DNA of 64,000 nt from Conchocele bisecta. Lineage: Eukaryota; Mollusca; Bivalvia; Lucinida; Thyasiridae. The stretch lies in the NCBI GenBank assembly GCA_029237695.1, contig JAQRGA010000042.1:310001-374000 (forward strand). Reading direction: 5' to 3'. Under the pieces are notes generated by a model. That model was not told the origin of the DNA. It saw only the letters and a list, made by a program, of their open reading frames with translations, and searched no databases. A program made the position numbers and the translations under genes. Shown here piece after piece: positions 29,040-38,177 of the stretch (position 1 is its first letter; each line of letters starts with the position of its first letter).

Positions 29040-29849
29040 ATGGTACAAATTAAATTAACCAATGAGATATTAGCTGAGATAAATAAAACTACTGAAATTG
29101 CCGGCTATTTATGGGAACGGGAATGGGCTGAAAGAAATGGTGGAAATATTTCTATAAATCTTACCGACTTTTTTAATAATATTTCTGTCGACATTAGAGG
29201 TAAAAAATTAATTAAAAGTTCTCTATATCCTAAAGAAGCGGCAAATATGTACTTCTTTGTAACTGGCACAGGAAAACGACTGCGGGAATTAAAGAAACCT
29301 GAAATGGTATCATGTATTATCAAATTCAATGAAGATACTTCAGGATATTATATCATTTGGGGTAATGAAGATGATAATAGCCTTAAACCGACCGGTGAAT
29401 TAATAACTCATGTAAAAATTCATCTTGATAAGCTTAAAACAGGTAGTAATCATAAAGCTGTTCTACATACACATCCTATTGAAACTATCTGCTTATCACA
29501 TTATCCTGATCTCACAAAAAATGAAGAAATATTTAATAATGCAATATGGTCAATGCTCCCTGAAGTTAGAATATTTGTTCCAAAAGGTATAGCTTTATGT
29601 GAGTATGCCCTCCCCGGTTCAGAAAAGCTGGCAGATCTAACTGTTAAAGCATTAAAAAAAAGAGATGTTGCAATATGGCTGAAACATGGAGCGATTGCTT
29701 CCGGATGTGATACTCTAGAAGCTTTTGATTATATAGATGTTGCTAATAAAGGCTGTAAAATTTATATGAAATGTCTGGCCGCCGGATTCAAACCTCTTGG
29801 AATGACTCAAACAGAGATGAATAAATTAGTCGAAATATTTAAGTTGTAA
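29040..29849 (+). CDS. rhaD: Rhamnulose-1-phosphate aldolase (class II aldolase family)
   Basis: Zinc aldolase splitting L-rhamnulose 1-phosphate to dihydroxyacetone phosphate and L-lactaldehyde. The 269-residue protein has W-A-E-R-N-G-G-N-I-S near residue 29, P-T-G-E with Glu120 in the catalytic-base position, zinc ligands in H-T-H-P (143 and 145) and a later W-L-K-H-G-A-I-A-S-G. It also has P-E-V-R-I-F-V-P-K-G-I-A-L, which is closer to RhaD than to FucA or AraD. CGGAGA precedes the ATG. No rhamnose isomerase, kinase or regulator gene is adjacent, so the pathway must be completed elsewhere or the enzyme serves another sugar phosphate. Confidence 0.88.
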   Translation: MVQIKLTNEILAEINKTTEIAGYLWEREWAERNGGNISINLTDFFNNISVDIRGKKLIKSSLYPKEAANMYFFVTGTGKRLRELKKPEMVSCIIKFNEDTSGYYIIWGNEDDNSLKPTGELITHVKIHLDKLKTGSNHKAVLHTHPIETICLSHYPDLTKNEEIFNNAIWSMLPEVRIFVPKGIALCEYALPGSEKLADLTVKALKKRDVAIWLKHGAIASGCDTLEAFDYIDVANKGCKIYMKCLAAGFKPLGMTQTEMNKLVEIFKL

Positions 29850-29868
29850 ATTATCTCGTTTCGTGGCT

Positions 29869-29886
29869 GATGATCTACTGATCATC
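29869..29886 (+). terminator. Possible terminator after rhaD
   Basis: A perfect 7-bp stem, GATGATC / GATCATC with loop TACT, lies 20 bases after the rhaD stop. Only a loose T-rich tail follows, so termination strength is uncertain. Confidence 0.4.
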
Positions 29887-29958
29887 ATTATATTTCTATA
29901 TTTGTTATTATTAGATACTCTTTAGTAATACAATGCAGGATATCAAACTAAATATAAA

Positions 29959-32163
29959 TTATTTTTTCCTCTTTAGTACAAGCAGTGTTATATCATCAAA
30001 TTTGGAACCATGTTTAAACTCTATAATATCTTTTAGAATCTCTATACTAATATCTTTTGCTTTTTTATTACAGTTTTTATTGATAATATTAGCCACTCTT
30101 GCTTCACCATAACATTCATTCATAGGGTTTATTGCTTCTGATATTCCATCACTATAAAAAACTATTGTATCTCCTACATTTAGATTTTTTTCAGCAACTT
30201 TATACTTATTAGTTGTATCCAAACAGACTGCAGGCTCTCCCATTATTCCAAAAAATGATATTTTACCATCAATATTAGCTAGAATAGCATCATGATGTCC
30301 TGCATTTGCATAAGTTAATTTTCCTGTTTTAATATTATAATAGGCTAAATACATTGTTAAAAATATAGATGCGTCATTGCCTCTTGATAACTCTTTATTT
30401 ACTTTATTGATAATACGTCCGGGATTATGGTATCTATCTTTTAGGCAAAGATTTTTTATTGTTGATTTAGCCATATTCATAAAGAAAGCAGAAGAAACGC
30501 CTTTTCCTGAAACATCAGCCAATACAATCGCAATAGTATTTATATTAATATAAAAGAAGTCATAAAAGTCGCCGGATACAATTCTTGAAGGAACTAACTT
30601 TGCATCTAACTCAAACTCTTTACGCAGAAATCTTGATCTTATTTGGGGTAGAACAGATCTCTGTATTTTAGCCGCAATATTTAACTCTGTTTCAATTATC
30701 TGTCTCTCTTTAGCACCATTTTTTAAATTTTCAGTAAATTCTGTCAATTCTTTTCCAAGAATTTTAATTCCATCAGAGAGTTCTACCAACTCAGTTATTC
30801 CCCTTGCTTTAAACTCACGGTTGAAAACTCCTTTTCCTATCTGCTTAACAACCTTTCTTAATTCTATAATTGGATAAAGAACAAGATGTTTAAAAAATAT
30901 TACAGACAAAATAATAGCACCAAATAAAAATAGTATCGAAATACCTATAAATTGTTTAATCTGCCTACTGATTATATTATTAGTCTTCAAGCTAGTTTTA
31001 GCAATAGTTGCATATAAATGATCAGCTCGTACTATAGAACCTATAATCCACTTATTTGTGGCTATTCTAGAAAATGAAATAAGATATTTTTTATCTTCCA
31101 AATTTATTTCTAAAATACCATTTTTTTCTTTTTTTATTGTATTGCCTAAATTAACAATAAGATTATTTTTAGAATCTATAATTTTTTTATTATAGTTATA
31201 TTTGATATAATTTTTTTGTATATTAGACTCAGATAATCCAAATGTTTTATACAGTTTTTGTGGAAACTCAATAATAGTAGTATCAGGCATCAGCAGAAAA
31301 GGTTTCCATAACTTTTTCCTGCTAGGACTCTTAAATGATACATTTGTAGACAGAGCTGTGTCAAACAGATTATCAATATTCATATCAATTCCTGAAAAAC
31401 CTTGAAAACTCCCTTTGATACCGAAAATAGGATATTGGACAGAAATAATTTTATTTTTTTCAAAAGTATAAGATTTAGCTTTAGTCCATATAGCTTTATT
31501 TGCCATGTCTGGTTTTTTTTTATAATAAAAACGATACTTATAATACTCTTTCAAAAAATATAGATTGAATAAAAATTTATGAGTGGATTGAATTACTGAA
31601 AAAGAACTCGGTGATTTTATAAAATATTTGTTTTTTAATACATTTATCCAAACTTCATTATATATTGAATAACGACTGTAAATAAGACTTATTAATTTTA
31701 TATTATATCTTAAAGACTCTGCTTCATTGAGTACGACGTCGGGAACCTTTTTATGATTTCCCCAATAGCATAGAAGTGTATCACTATCTTTACTATAATT
31801 TACCAAATACTTATCCTTATTTATAAATTTTAAAGCTCTGTTTTTGACTGAATTAGTTATCTGAGACTGCTTTGGATTATAAAGATAATAAGTAGATAAT
31901 TGAGATATAATTGAGGCTACATTTTGAGCGCTGGAAAAGATTGAGTTGAAATTTTTACCAAGAACTTCGGTATTTTCTAAAATTAATGTATATGTTTCCT
32001 GCTTTATATTATTTCGATTAGTAGACTCAGCATAGCGACCGAGAGAAACTAATGCATTGGTAGATATTATATTAAGAAGAGATATCAGCAAAATTAATAT
32101 TACCGAGACCCCTATAATATATACAAATATTAAACGTACTCTTCTTGGCCTGAACTTTATCAT
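29959..32163 (-). CDS. SpoIIE/RsbU-type PP2C phosphatase with extracellular sensor and HAMP domains
   Basis: Membrane-bound serine phosphatase of about 734 residues. A first membrane segment lies near residues 10-35, followed by a roughly 350-residue periplasmic sensor region, then a second membrane segment (I-S-I-L-F-L-F-G-A-I-I-L-S-V-I). A HAMP linker, a short coiled coil ending A-A-K-I-Q-R-S-V-L-P, and the PP2C domain with S-G-D-F-Y-D-F, A-D-V-S-G-K-G and G-H-H-D complete it. Such proteins dephosphorylate STAS anti-anti-sigma proteins in partner-switching systems. A STAS protein is encoded at 59133. I start at the ATG at 32163 and not the upstream GTG at 32172; neither has a clear ribosome binding site. 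Confidence 0.9.
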   Translation of the reverse strand: MIKFRPRRVRLIFVYIIGVSVILILLISLLNIISTNALVSLGRYAESTNRNNIKQETYTLILENTEVLGKNFNSIFSSAQNVASIISQLSTYYLYNPKQSQITNSVKNRALKFINKDKYLVNYSKDSDTLLCYWGNHKKVPDVVLNEAESLRYNIKLISLIYSRYSIYNEVWINVLKNKYFIKSPSSFSVIQSTHKFLFNLYFLKEYYKYRFYYKKKPDMANKAIWTKAKSYTFEKNKIISVQYPIFGIKGSFQGFSGIDMNIDNLFDTALSTNVSFKSPSRKKLWKPFLLMPDTTIIEFPQKLYKTFGLSESNIQKNYIKYNYNKKIIDSKNNLIVNLGNTIKKEKNGILEINLEDKKYLISFSRIATNKWIIGSIVRADHLYATIAKTSLKTNNIISRQIKQFIGISILFLFGAIILSVIFFKHLVLYPIIELRKVVKQIGKGVFNREFKARGITELVELSDGIKILGKELTEFTENLKNGAKERQIIETELNIAAKIQRSVLPQIRSRFLRKEFELDAKLVPSRIVSGDFYDFFYININTIAIVLADVSGKGVSSAFFMNMAKSTIKNLCLKDRYHNPGRIINKVNKELSRGNDASIFLTMYLAYYNIKTGKLTYANAGHHDAILANIDGKISFFGIMGEPAVCLDTTNKYKVAEKNLNVGDTIVFYSDGISEAINPMNECYGEARVANIINKNCNKKAKDISIEILKDIIEFKHGSKFDDITLLVLKRKK

Positions 32164-32270
32164 TTTGCACACAAAATAAAATTATTTTAATAAAAAATAT
32201 ATTTGTCAATTATATTACAGAAAATTACAAATGATAAATCCTAATCCAATCAGCTGCAAACCACCGACCT

Positions 32271-33143
32271 CTAAATATAATTCATAAGAAGATAGTTTAA
32301 TTTAAAATAATATATAGTTATTTCAGGTCCGTAAATAATCCAAAGACACCCTGCGACTGCAAGAAAAGGACCAAAGGGTATTTCATAAGTAAGCTTCTTT
32401 CTATTAAATATCATTAGCAAAATACAAAATATAATTCCCATTAATGATGCAGCCATAATTACAAAAAACCATACGGCTGGAAATAAGCCAAAACATGCAC
32501 CCAGAGCAGCTAAAAATTTAACATCTCCCATCCCGAAAATATCCCGCTTATATAATATTTTACCTAAAACGGAAATTGACCAAAATATAGATAGTACGAT
32601 GATAAAACCTAAAAAAGAGTTTAGAAATCCTTCGAGATGTGTTAATCTGTCAACAGCTTCTGGAAAAATAGTTCCAACGCATAAAGAGACTATAATTACA
32701 AAATATGTAAGTTTATTTGGAATAATTTTAAACTTATAATCTACTACAAATGTAACAACAAACATTGAAGAGGCCAATAAGTATGGAGTTAACATACTGA
32801 TAGGATGATGAAAAATAATAATTCTCATATAGGAAATAAAAAATAATCCCCCTGTTATCAGCTCTACAAGGACATAGCCAAAAGATATTTTTTTAGAGCA
32901 ATTACTGCATTTTCCGCATAAAATCAACCAGCTTATTACAGGTATATTTTCATACCATTTTATTTTTTTATTACAGTTAGGACAATGAGAAGGCGTTAAG
33001 ACAATTGATTCATTTCTCGGAATTCTATAAATACAGACATTTAAAAAACTGCCTACACATAAACCGAAAATAAAAATAAAAACAGACCATAATGGTATCA
33101 TTGCCACATTTTTCATAGTTGTAAAAATATCATAAAATATCAT
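32271..33143 (-). CDS. pilD: Prepilin leader peptidase / methyltransferase (PilD/GspO, A24)
   Basis: Polytopic inner-membrane aspartic protease that cleaves and N-methylates prepilins and pseudopilins. Of 290 residues, the N-terminal part shows G-S-F-L-N-V-C-I-Y-R-I-P, then the zinc-binding cysteines C-P-N-C and C-G-K-C-S-N-C. The two aspartates of the A24 active site lie in V-D-Y-K-F-K-I-I-P-N and G-M-G-D-V-K-F-L-A-A-L-G. Its substrates are very probably the three pilins at 40460-42763 and the GspK-like protein at 19155. An alternative start is the Met at 33116. Confidence 0.94.
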   Translation of the reverse strand: MIFYDIFTTMKNVAMIPLWSVFIFIFGLCVGSFLNVCIYRIPRNESIVLTPSHCPNCNKKIKWYENIPVISWLILCGKCSNCSKKISFGYVLVELITGGLFFISYMRIIIFHHPISMLTPYLLASSMFVVTFVVDYKFKIIPNKLTYFVIIVSLCVGTIFPEAVDRLTHLEGFLNSFLGFIIVLSIFWSISVLGKILYKRDIFGMGDVKFLAALGACFGLFPAVWFFVIMAASLMGIIFCILLMIFNRKKLTYEIPFGPFLAVAGCLWIIYGPEITIYYFKLNYLLMNYI

Positions 33144-33312
33144 AAGATTTTTTGTATAATGTTTAAATGTTAAGTTCTTAATTTTTAATTAATCTATCTT
33201 ATCATTATATATCATAGGAGAGAAGAGTAACTAATATCTATGATAATAATTTCATAAAAATATTACTTACAGATAGAATTTATCAACTAATCATGAGTCC
33301 GTCAACTATTTT

Positions 33313-34161
33313 CTACAGGCTTTTATTCCTCAATTTACTTAAAAGAGTACTCTTCATAATATTAACAGGCGGTTCTATCCCAGTCCACATGGAAAATGAT
33401 TTCACCCCCTGATAAAGAAGCATTAATCTACCATCAGAAATAAAACAACCTCTTTTTTTAGCCTGTTCTAAAAAAGGAGTTATCCAGTATATCATATCGA
33501 ATATTCTCATATTCTTATTTAACAAATTAACATCTAACGGCAAAGGATCATTCCTATGAAGTCCTAAACTTGTAGATTGAATAATTATAGGATTACTATC
33601 AAAATGAGATCTTATTATATCAGTATCATTTACACTGCACGCTGTTAAAATAGCGTCAGGATATTTTTTAGTCAGTTTAATTATAAAATCTTCAGCTTTA
33701 TAAAGTGATCTATTTGCAATAAGAATATTTTTAACACCAATGGACAGCAAATGAGAAATAGCAGCTTTTGCTGCACCTCCGCAGCCAGTAAAGAAAAAAG
33801 ATTCCTGACTTATATTAATAGAAAATTCTAATTCTAATGCCTTTTCTAAACCGTAACCGTCTGTAGAAAAACCGCTCAATGTGCCATCATTATTAATAAG
33901 TACAGTATTAACACTCTCTCCCAATACTGCATTTTGGTCAATATGCTCCAAATACTCTATAATATTAACCTTATGTGGAACAGTAACATTAAATCCCAAA
34001 TATTTTATTTTAGCACTCTTTAAAAATTCTTCCAAGTCATAACTTTCGACTTTTACAGCAGAATAATCAAGGTCAAGATTCAATGTTTTAATGGCGGCGT
34101 TATGCATTATCGGTGATAATGAGTGTGAAATCGGATTCCCTATAACAGCTAAATGTTTCAT
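33313..34161 (-). CDS. aroE: Shikimate dehydrogenase
   Basis: NADPH-dependent reduction of 3-dehydroshikimate in aromatic amino-acid synthesis, 282 residues. The N-terminal substrate domain has I-G-N-P-I-S-H-S-L-S-P-I-M-H-N (shikimate serines) and N-V-T-V-P-H-K with the catalytic lysine. Conserved G-E-S-V-N-T and S-T-D-G-Y-G-L follow, then the nucleotide-binding G-C-G-G-A-A-K-A-A. All catalytic residues seem intact. A large gap separates it from secA. Confidence 0.95.
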   Translation of the reverse strand: MKHLAVIGNPISHSLSPIMHNAAIKTLNLDLDYSAVKVESYDLEEFLKSAKIKYLGFNVTVPHKVNIIEYLEHIDQNAVLGESVNTVLINNDGTLSGFSTDGYGLEKALELEFSINISQESFFFTGCGGAAKAAISHLLSIGVKNILIANRSLYKAEDFIIKLTKKYPDAILTACSVNDTDIIRSHFDSNPIIIQSTSLGLHRNDPLPLDVNLLNKNMRIFDMIYWITPFLEQAKKRGCFISDGRLMLLYQGVKSFSMWTGIEPPVNIMKSTLLSKLRNKSL

Positions 34162-34906
34162 TTTTTTATTTCAGGTCTTAAATTTTAAATATATAAATAT
34201 TATTTTAATAATATATTCCATATATAATTAAACAAAACATAGATTTCAATATTTTATTAATATCTCATGTTATACATAAAGAATAAAGATTTTATTTTTA
34301 AATTATACTCTTAGGAAACTTATTTTAGAAAATTAACTATAAGCTAATACCTTAATTATCTTATCTTTGTAATTAAATATAGAATCAAAAAACATATAAA
34401 ATATTTTTTATTTTAAATGATTATATTTTCTCAGATGAAAAGCATCATATAATGGAATGGATAAAACTGAAGGACAGCTATCTTGAATATAACTAAAATC
34501 ACTAAATTGGGATTTAGTAAACGGGTACCTCAGGAAGATTGTTTTAAAATAGTTCTTTTAAAAACTTGATATAATAAGTAATTTGGGCATTTTTATCAAA
34601 ATTTCCACGGTTTATATGAGAATCAAAAATGGTATATATAATTTTTAATATGAAGAAGGGGCAGGGCAATTCCACTCTGGGAATTTTAATATAAAGTCTT
34701 GCGACTTTGATGCATTATTATCAGAGGATTAACCCTACCTAAATTACTATAATTCTTATATTATCCTTAATCAAATATTTATATGGATATTTAGAGATAT
34801 AATAATAAATTATTGAAGCTGATTTTTTTATGATTTATGCTACTTTTATTGAATATGTTTTTAATATTAAATCTACGTTATTATGTAATATGGAGTTGTT
34901 TATAAT
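34162..34906. other. Gap between aroE and secA with a repeat copy and small hairpins
   Basis: About 745 bases without an intact gene. It contains the second copy of the dispersed repeat (34323-34365). Near 34676-34706 lie two adjacent hairpins, AATTCC/GGAATT and AAAGTC-TTGC-GACTTT. They are preceded by a purine-rich GAAGGGGCAGGGC near 34653. That stretch is GC-richer than its surroundings and could be a small structured RNA or a leader of secA, but I cannot name it. Confidence 0.35.
34323..34365 (+). repeat. Dispersed repeat, copy 2
   Basis: Begins TTTTAGAAAATTAACTATA, identical to copy 1 at 10462 for 19 bases, then similar with a few changes through CTTAATTATCTTAT. The two copies are about 24 kb apart and both are in eroded intergenic DNA. 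Confidence 0.55.
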
Positions 34907-37900
34907 ATGGGAATAAATTTTTTGACAAAAATATTTGGTTCTAAGTCTCAACGGGATGTAAAACGCTTAAAACCTTTAGTTACCAAAATTAATAGCTTTG
35001 AAAAAGTATTAGATGAACTATCTGATGAGCAGCTGAAGGCTAAAACAGATAAGTTTAAAGAGCGTATTTTAAATGGTGAGACTGTTGACGACCTCATGTG
35101 CGAAGCGTATGCTGTTGTTAAAAATGCCTGTAAAAGAATGTGCGGAGATACAATTACAGTGTGTGGACATGATACAGTTTGGAATATGGTTCCTTTCGAT
35201 GTTCAGCTTATGGGAGCAATTGTTCTTAATGAAGGTAATATTGCTGAAATGGCAACAGGTGAAGGTAAGACTCTTGCCGCAACAATGCCGCTTTATTTAA
35301 ATGCACTTACCGGTAGAAACTGTCAACTTGTTACTGTTAGTGATTATCATGCCAGACGTGACTCAGAATGGATGGGTGCTGTTTATGAATATCTTGGACT
35401 TACAGTTGGATGTATTCAGAACGAAATGAATCCTGAAGAGAAAAAAGAGCAGTATAATAAAGATATTACCTATGGAACAAATAGTGAATTCGGTTTTGAT
35501 TATTTGAGAGATATGGGGATGGCTCTGGATAAAGAGCATCTGGTTCAAAGAGATTATTATTATGTGATTGTGGACGAGGTAGATAGTATTTTAATCGATG
35601 AAGCCAGAACGCCCCTTATTATTTCAGGACCTGCAGCCGTCTCATCTCATCAGTTCGACACTTATAAGCCATTAGTTGCGGATCTATACAGAAAACAGAA
35701 TTTACTATGTTCGAGGCTCATTGCCGAAGCAAAGGCTGTTATTAGTAAAAATGATGGGTCAAACGAAGAAATAAATAAAGCATATATTAAGCTTGTTCAG
35801 GTTAAAATGGGCATGCCTCAACATCGTCAGTTAATGCATCTGTTTGAAGATGGATCTATTTTGAAAAAATTGGAAAAAGTAGAATCTAATGTAAGAAGTG
35901 ATCAAAATCGCGGACTGCTTCAGGAAGTACAGTCAGAACTCTATTTTGTTATAGAAGAAAAAAACCATGAGGCTGATCTTACAGATAAAGGTAGAAATAT
36001 AATAAGCCCTGATGATCCTAAAGCTTTTATTTTAAGCGATATGCTTAGTACACTTCATACAATCGATAGTGATGTGAGCTTGAAAGAGTCTGATAAAATC
36101 ATTAAAAAACAGGAATTTCAGGATAAATATAGTAAGGATATTGAAAGAATTCATAATATTTCACAACTGATAAAAGCCTACTGCCTTTTCGAAAAAGATG
36201 TAAGCTACGTGGTTCAGGATAATAAAGTAGTAATTGTAGATGAACATACCGGCAGATTAATGGCGGGACGTCGTTTTAATGAGGGATTGCATCAGGCTCT
36301 GGAAGCAAAAGAAGGCGTAACTATTGAAGGTGAAACACAGACTTTTGCAACTGTAACAATACAAAATTATTTTAGACTCTATGATAAATTAGCTGGAATG
36401 ACAGGTACTGCTGAAAGTGAAGCTACCGAACTTCACCAGATCTACAAAATAGATGTTATTGTTATTCCTACGGATAAGCCATGTATTCGTGAAAATGCTA
36501 ATGATGCTATTTATAGAACTAAACGTGAAAAGTACAAAGCTGTTATTAATGAAGTGGAGGAATGTCATAAAAAAGGACAGCCTGTTCTACTTGGTACCGC
36601 ATCTGTTGATGTTTCTGAAATTATCAGTAGAATGTTGAAGGGCAGAAAAATTCCTCATAACGTGCTTAATGCTAAAAATCATGAATCTGAAGCTGATATT
36701 ATTGCAGGGGCTGGTATAAAATATTCAGTAACTGTTGCTACAAATATGGCTGGTAGGGGTACTGATATTAAGCTTGGAGAAGGTGTAGCAGAACTTGGCG
36801 GTCTATGTGTAATTGCCAGTGAAAGACATGATTCACGAAGAATTGACAGACAGTTATTGGGGCGTTGTTCCAGACAGGGAGACCCCGGTTATTCTAAATT
36901 TTATATCTCTCTGGAAGATAATTTAATGAGATTGTTCGGCTCGGATAAAATTGCTTCAATTATGAGTAAACTTGGACTTGATGAAGGGGAAGAGCTTCAG
37001 CATTCACTTCTAAACAGATCTATTGGAACAGCTCAGAAGAGAGTTGAACAGCAGCATTTTGCAATTCGTAAAAGAACTCTTGAATTTGACGATGTTATGA
37101 ATAAACAGCGTGAAATTTTATATGGTTTTAGAAAAGAAGTTTTAATTGCTGAAACACCGAAAGAGATACTTTATGATATTGTTGATGATGAAATAAGAGT
37201 TCATTTGGAAAATGCTTCAGTGAATAACAGTAAGAGTGATAGCGAATATAATAAAGAAGCCTTGATTAACTGGTTGAATATGACCTTTCCTTTGGGATTT
37301 GTCGAAAGTGATTTATATAAGGAAGGAACTGAAAAAGAGATCTTAGAATTTGAAGAATTGGCGAAAAAGCTTTTTAATAAAATTAAAACAGCTTATGAAG
37401 CAAGAGAATCTGTTGAAGAGGAAGATTCTGTAAGAAGACTGGAACGGCACATTATCCTTGAGGCTGTTGACAGATTATGGCAGGAACATTTATATGCTAT
37501 GGATGGATTACGAACAGGTATTAATCTCCGCTCTTATGCTCAGAAAGATCCATTAATAGAGTATAAACAGGAAGCTTTTACAATGTTTACCTATATGATG
37601 TCGGATCTGAATCAGGAAATTTTACAAAATATGTTCCGTTCTGCAGTTGGCATTGAAGCTTTTGAAGAGCTTTTTGCTAGTCTACCTCAGGAACTTATTC
37701 ATAATGAAATAGAGCAGTTTGGAGTGGAAGTTGAAAATACATCTCCCCAGATGCCGCCTGAAACAATGCCTAATATAGATAGTTTTCCTCCAGTTGAGCA
37801 GTATGGTTTTCCTCCAGTTGAGCAGCAGGGACATTTAGAACCTTTAATTCCTAATTATAGAAGAGATGTAAAAAAAATAGGCAGAAATAATCCATGTCCA

Positions 37901-37939
37901 TGCGGTAGCGGTAAAAAATACAAAAAATGCTGCGGATGA
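34907..37939 (+). CDS. secA: Preprotein translocase ATPase SecA
   Basis: Motor of the Sec translocon, 1010 residues. Walker A reads A-T-G-E-G-K-T near residue 117. The D-E-V-D-S-I-L-I-D-E-A-R-T-P-L motif II region, M-A-G-R-G-T-D-I-K-L-G, and L-L-G-R-C-S-R-Q-G-D-P-G are all present. The C-terminus is the zinc-binding tail C-P-C-G-S-G-K-K-Y-K-K-C-C. It is about 100 residues longer than E. coli SecA because of an insertion after roughly residue 250 (P-Q-H-R-Q-L-M-H-L-F-E region) in the first nucleotide domain. A GGAG lies 11 bases before the ATG. Confidence 0.97.
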   Translation: MGINFLTKIFGSKSQRDVKRLKPLVTKINSFEKVLDELSDEQLKAKTDKFKERILNGETVDDLMCEAYAVVKNACKRMCGDTITVCGHDTVWNMVPFDVQLMGAIVLNEGNIAEMATGEGKTLAATMPLYLNALTGRNCQLVTVSDYHARRDSEWMGAVYEYLGLTVGCIQNEMNPEEKKEQYNKDITYGTNSEFGFDYLRDMGMALDKEHLVQRDYYYVIVDEVDSILIDEARTPLIISGPAAVSSHQFDTYKPLVADLYRKQNLLCSRLIAEAKAVISKNDGSNEEINKAYIKLVQVKMGMPQHRQLMHLFEDGSILKKLEKVESNVRSDQNRGLLQEVQSELYFVIEEKNHEADLTDKGRNIISPDDPKAFILSDMLSTLHTIDSDVSLKESDKIIKKQEFQDKYSKDIERIHNISQLIKAYCLFEKDVSYVVQDNKVVIVDEHTGRLMAGRRFNEGLHQALEAKEGVTIEGETQTFATVTIQNYFRLYDKLAGMTGTAESEATELHQIYKIDVIVIPTDKPCIRENANDAIYRTKREKYKAVINEVEECHKKGQPVLLGTASVDVSEIISRMLKGRKIPHNVLNAKNHESEADIIAGAGIKYSVTVATNMAGRGTDIKLGEGVAELGGLCVIASERHDSRRIDRQLLGRCSRQGDPGYSKFYISLEDNLMRLFGSDKIASIMSKLGLDEGEELQHSLLNRSIGTAQKRVEQQHFAIRKRTLEFDDVMNKQREILYGFRKEVLIAETPKEILYDIVDDEIRVHLENASVNNSKSDSEYNKEALINWLNMTFPLGFVESDLYKEGTEKEILEFEELAKKLFNKIKTAYEARESVEEEDSVRRLERHIILEAVDRLWQEHLYAMDGLRTGINLRSYAQKDPLIEYKQEAFTMFTYMMSDLNQEILQNMFRSAVGIEAFEELFASLPQELIHNEIEQFGVEVENTSPQMPPETMPNIDSFPPVEQYGFPPVEQQGHLEPLIPNYRRDVKKIGRNNPCPCGSGKKYKKCCG

Positions 37940-38177
37940 TAAAAGTAATCATAAATTATAGTGAAGCATAAAATATCTATCTTTAGAAATTAAGGATAGA
38001 GCTTCAAGGATATACTGAATAAAAAAACAGTGTTTTTAAAATGGAGTATGAATTTCCGCCTGAACTTGGTAATCTCCATGAAATTATTATAAGAGATAGT
38101 AGTTAGGCGGTGGTCTATTACTTTAGTTGAACTCTGTAATAAACATATAAAACAGGGTTTTAAAAAAGCTTTGAAAT

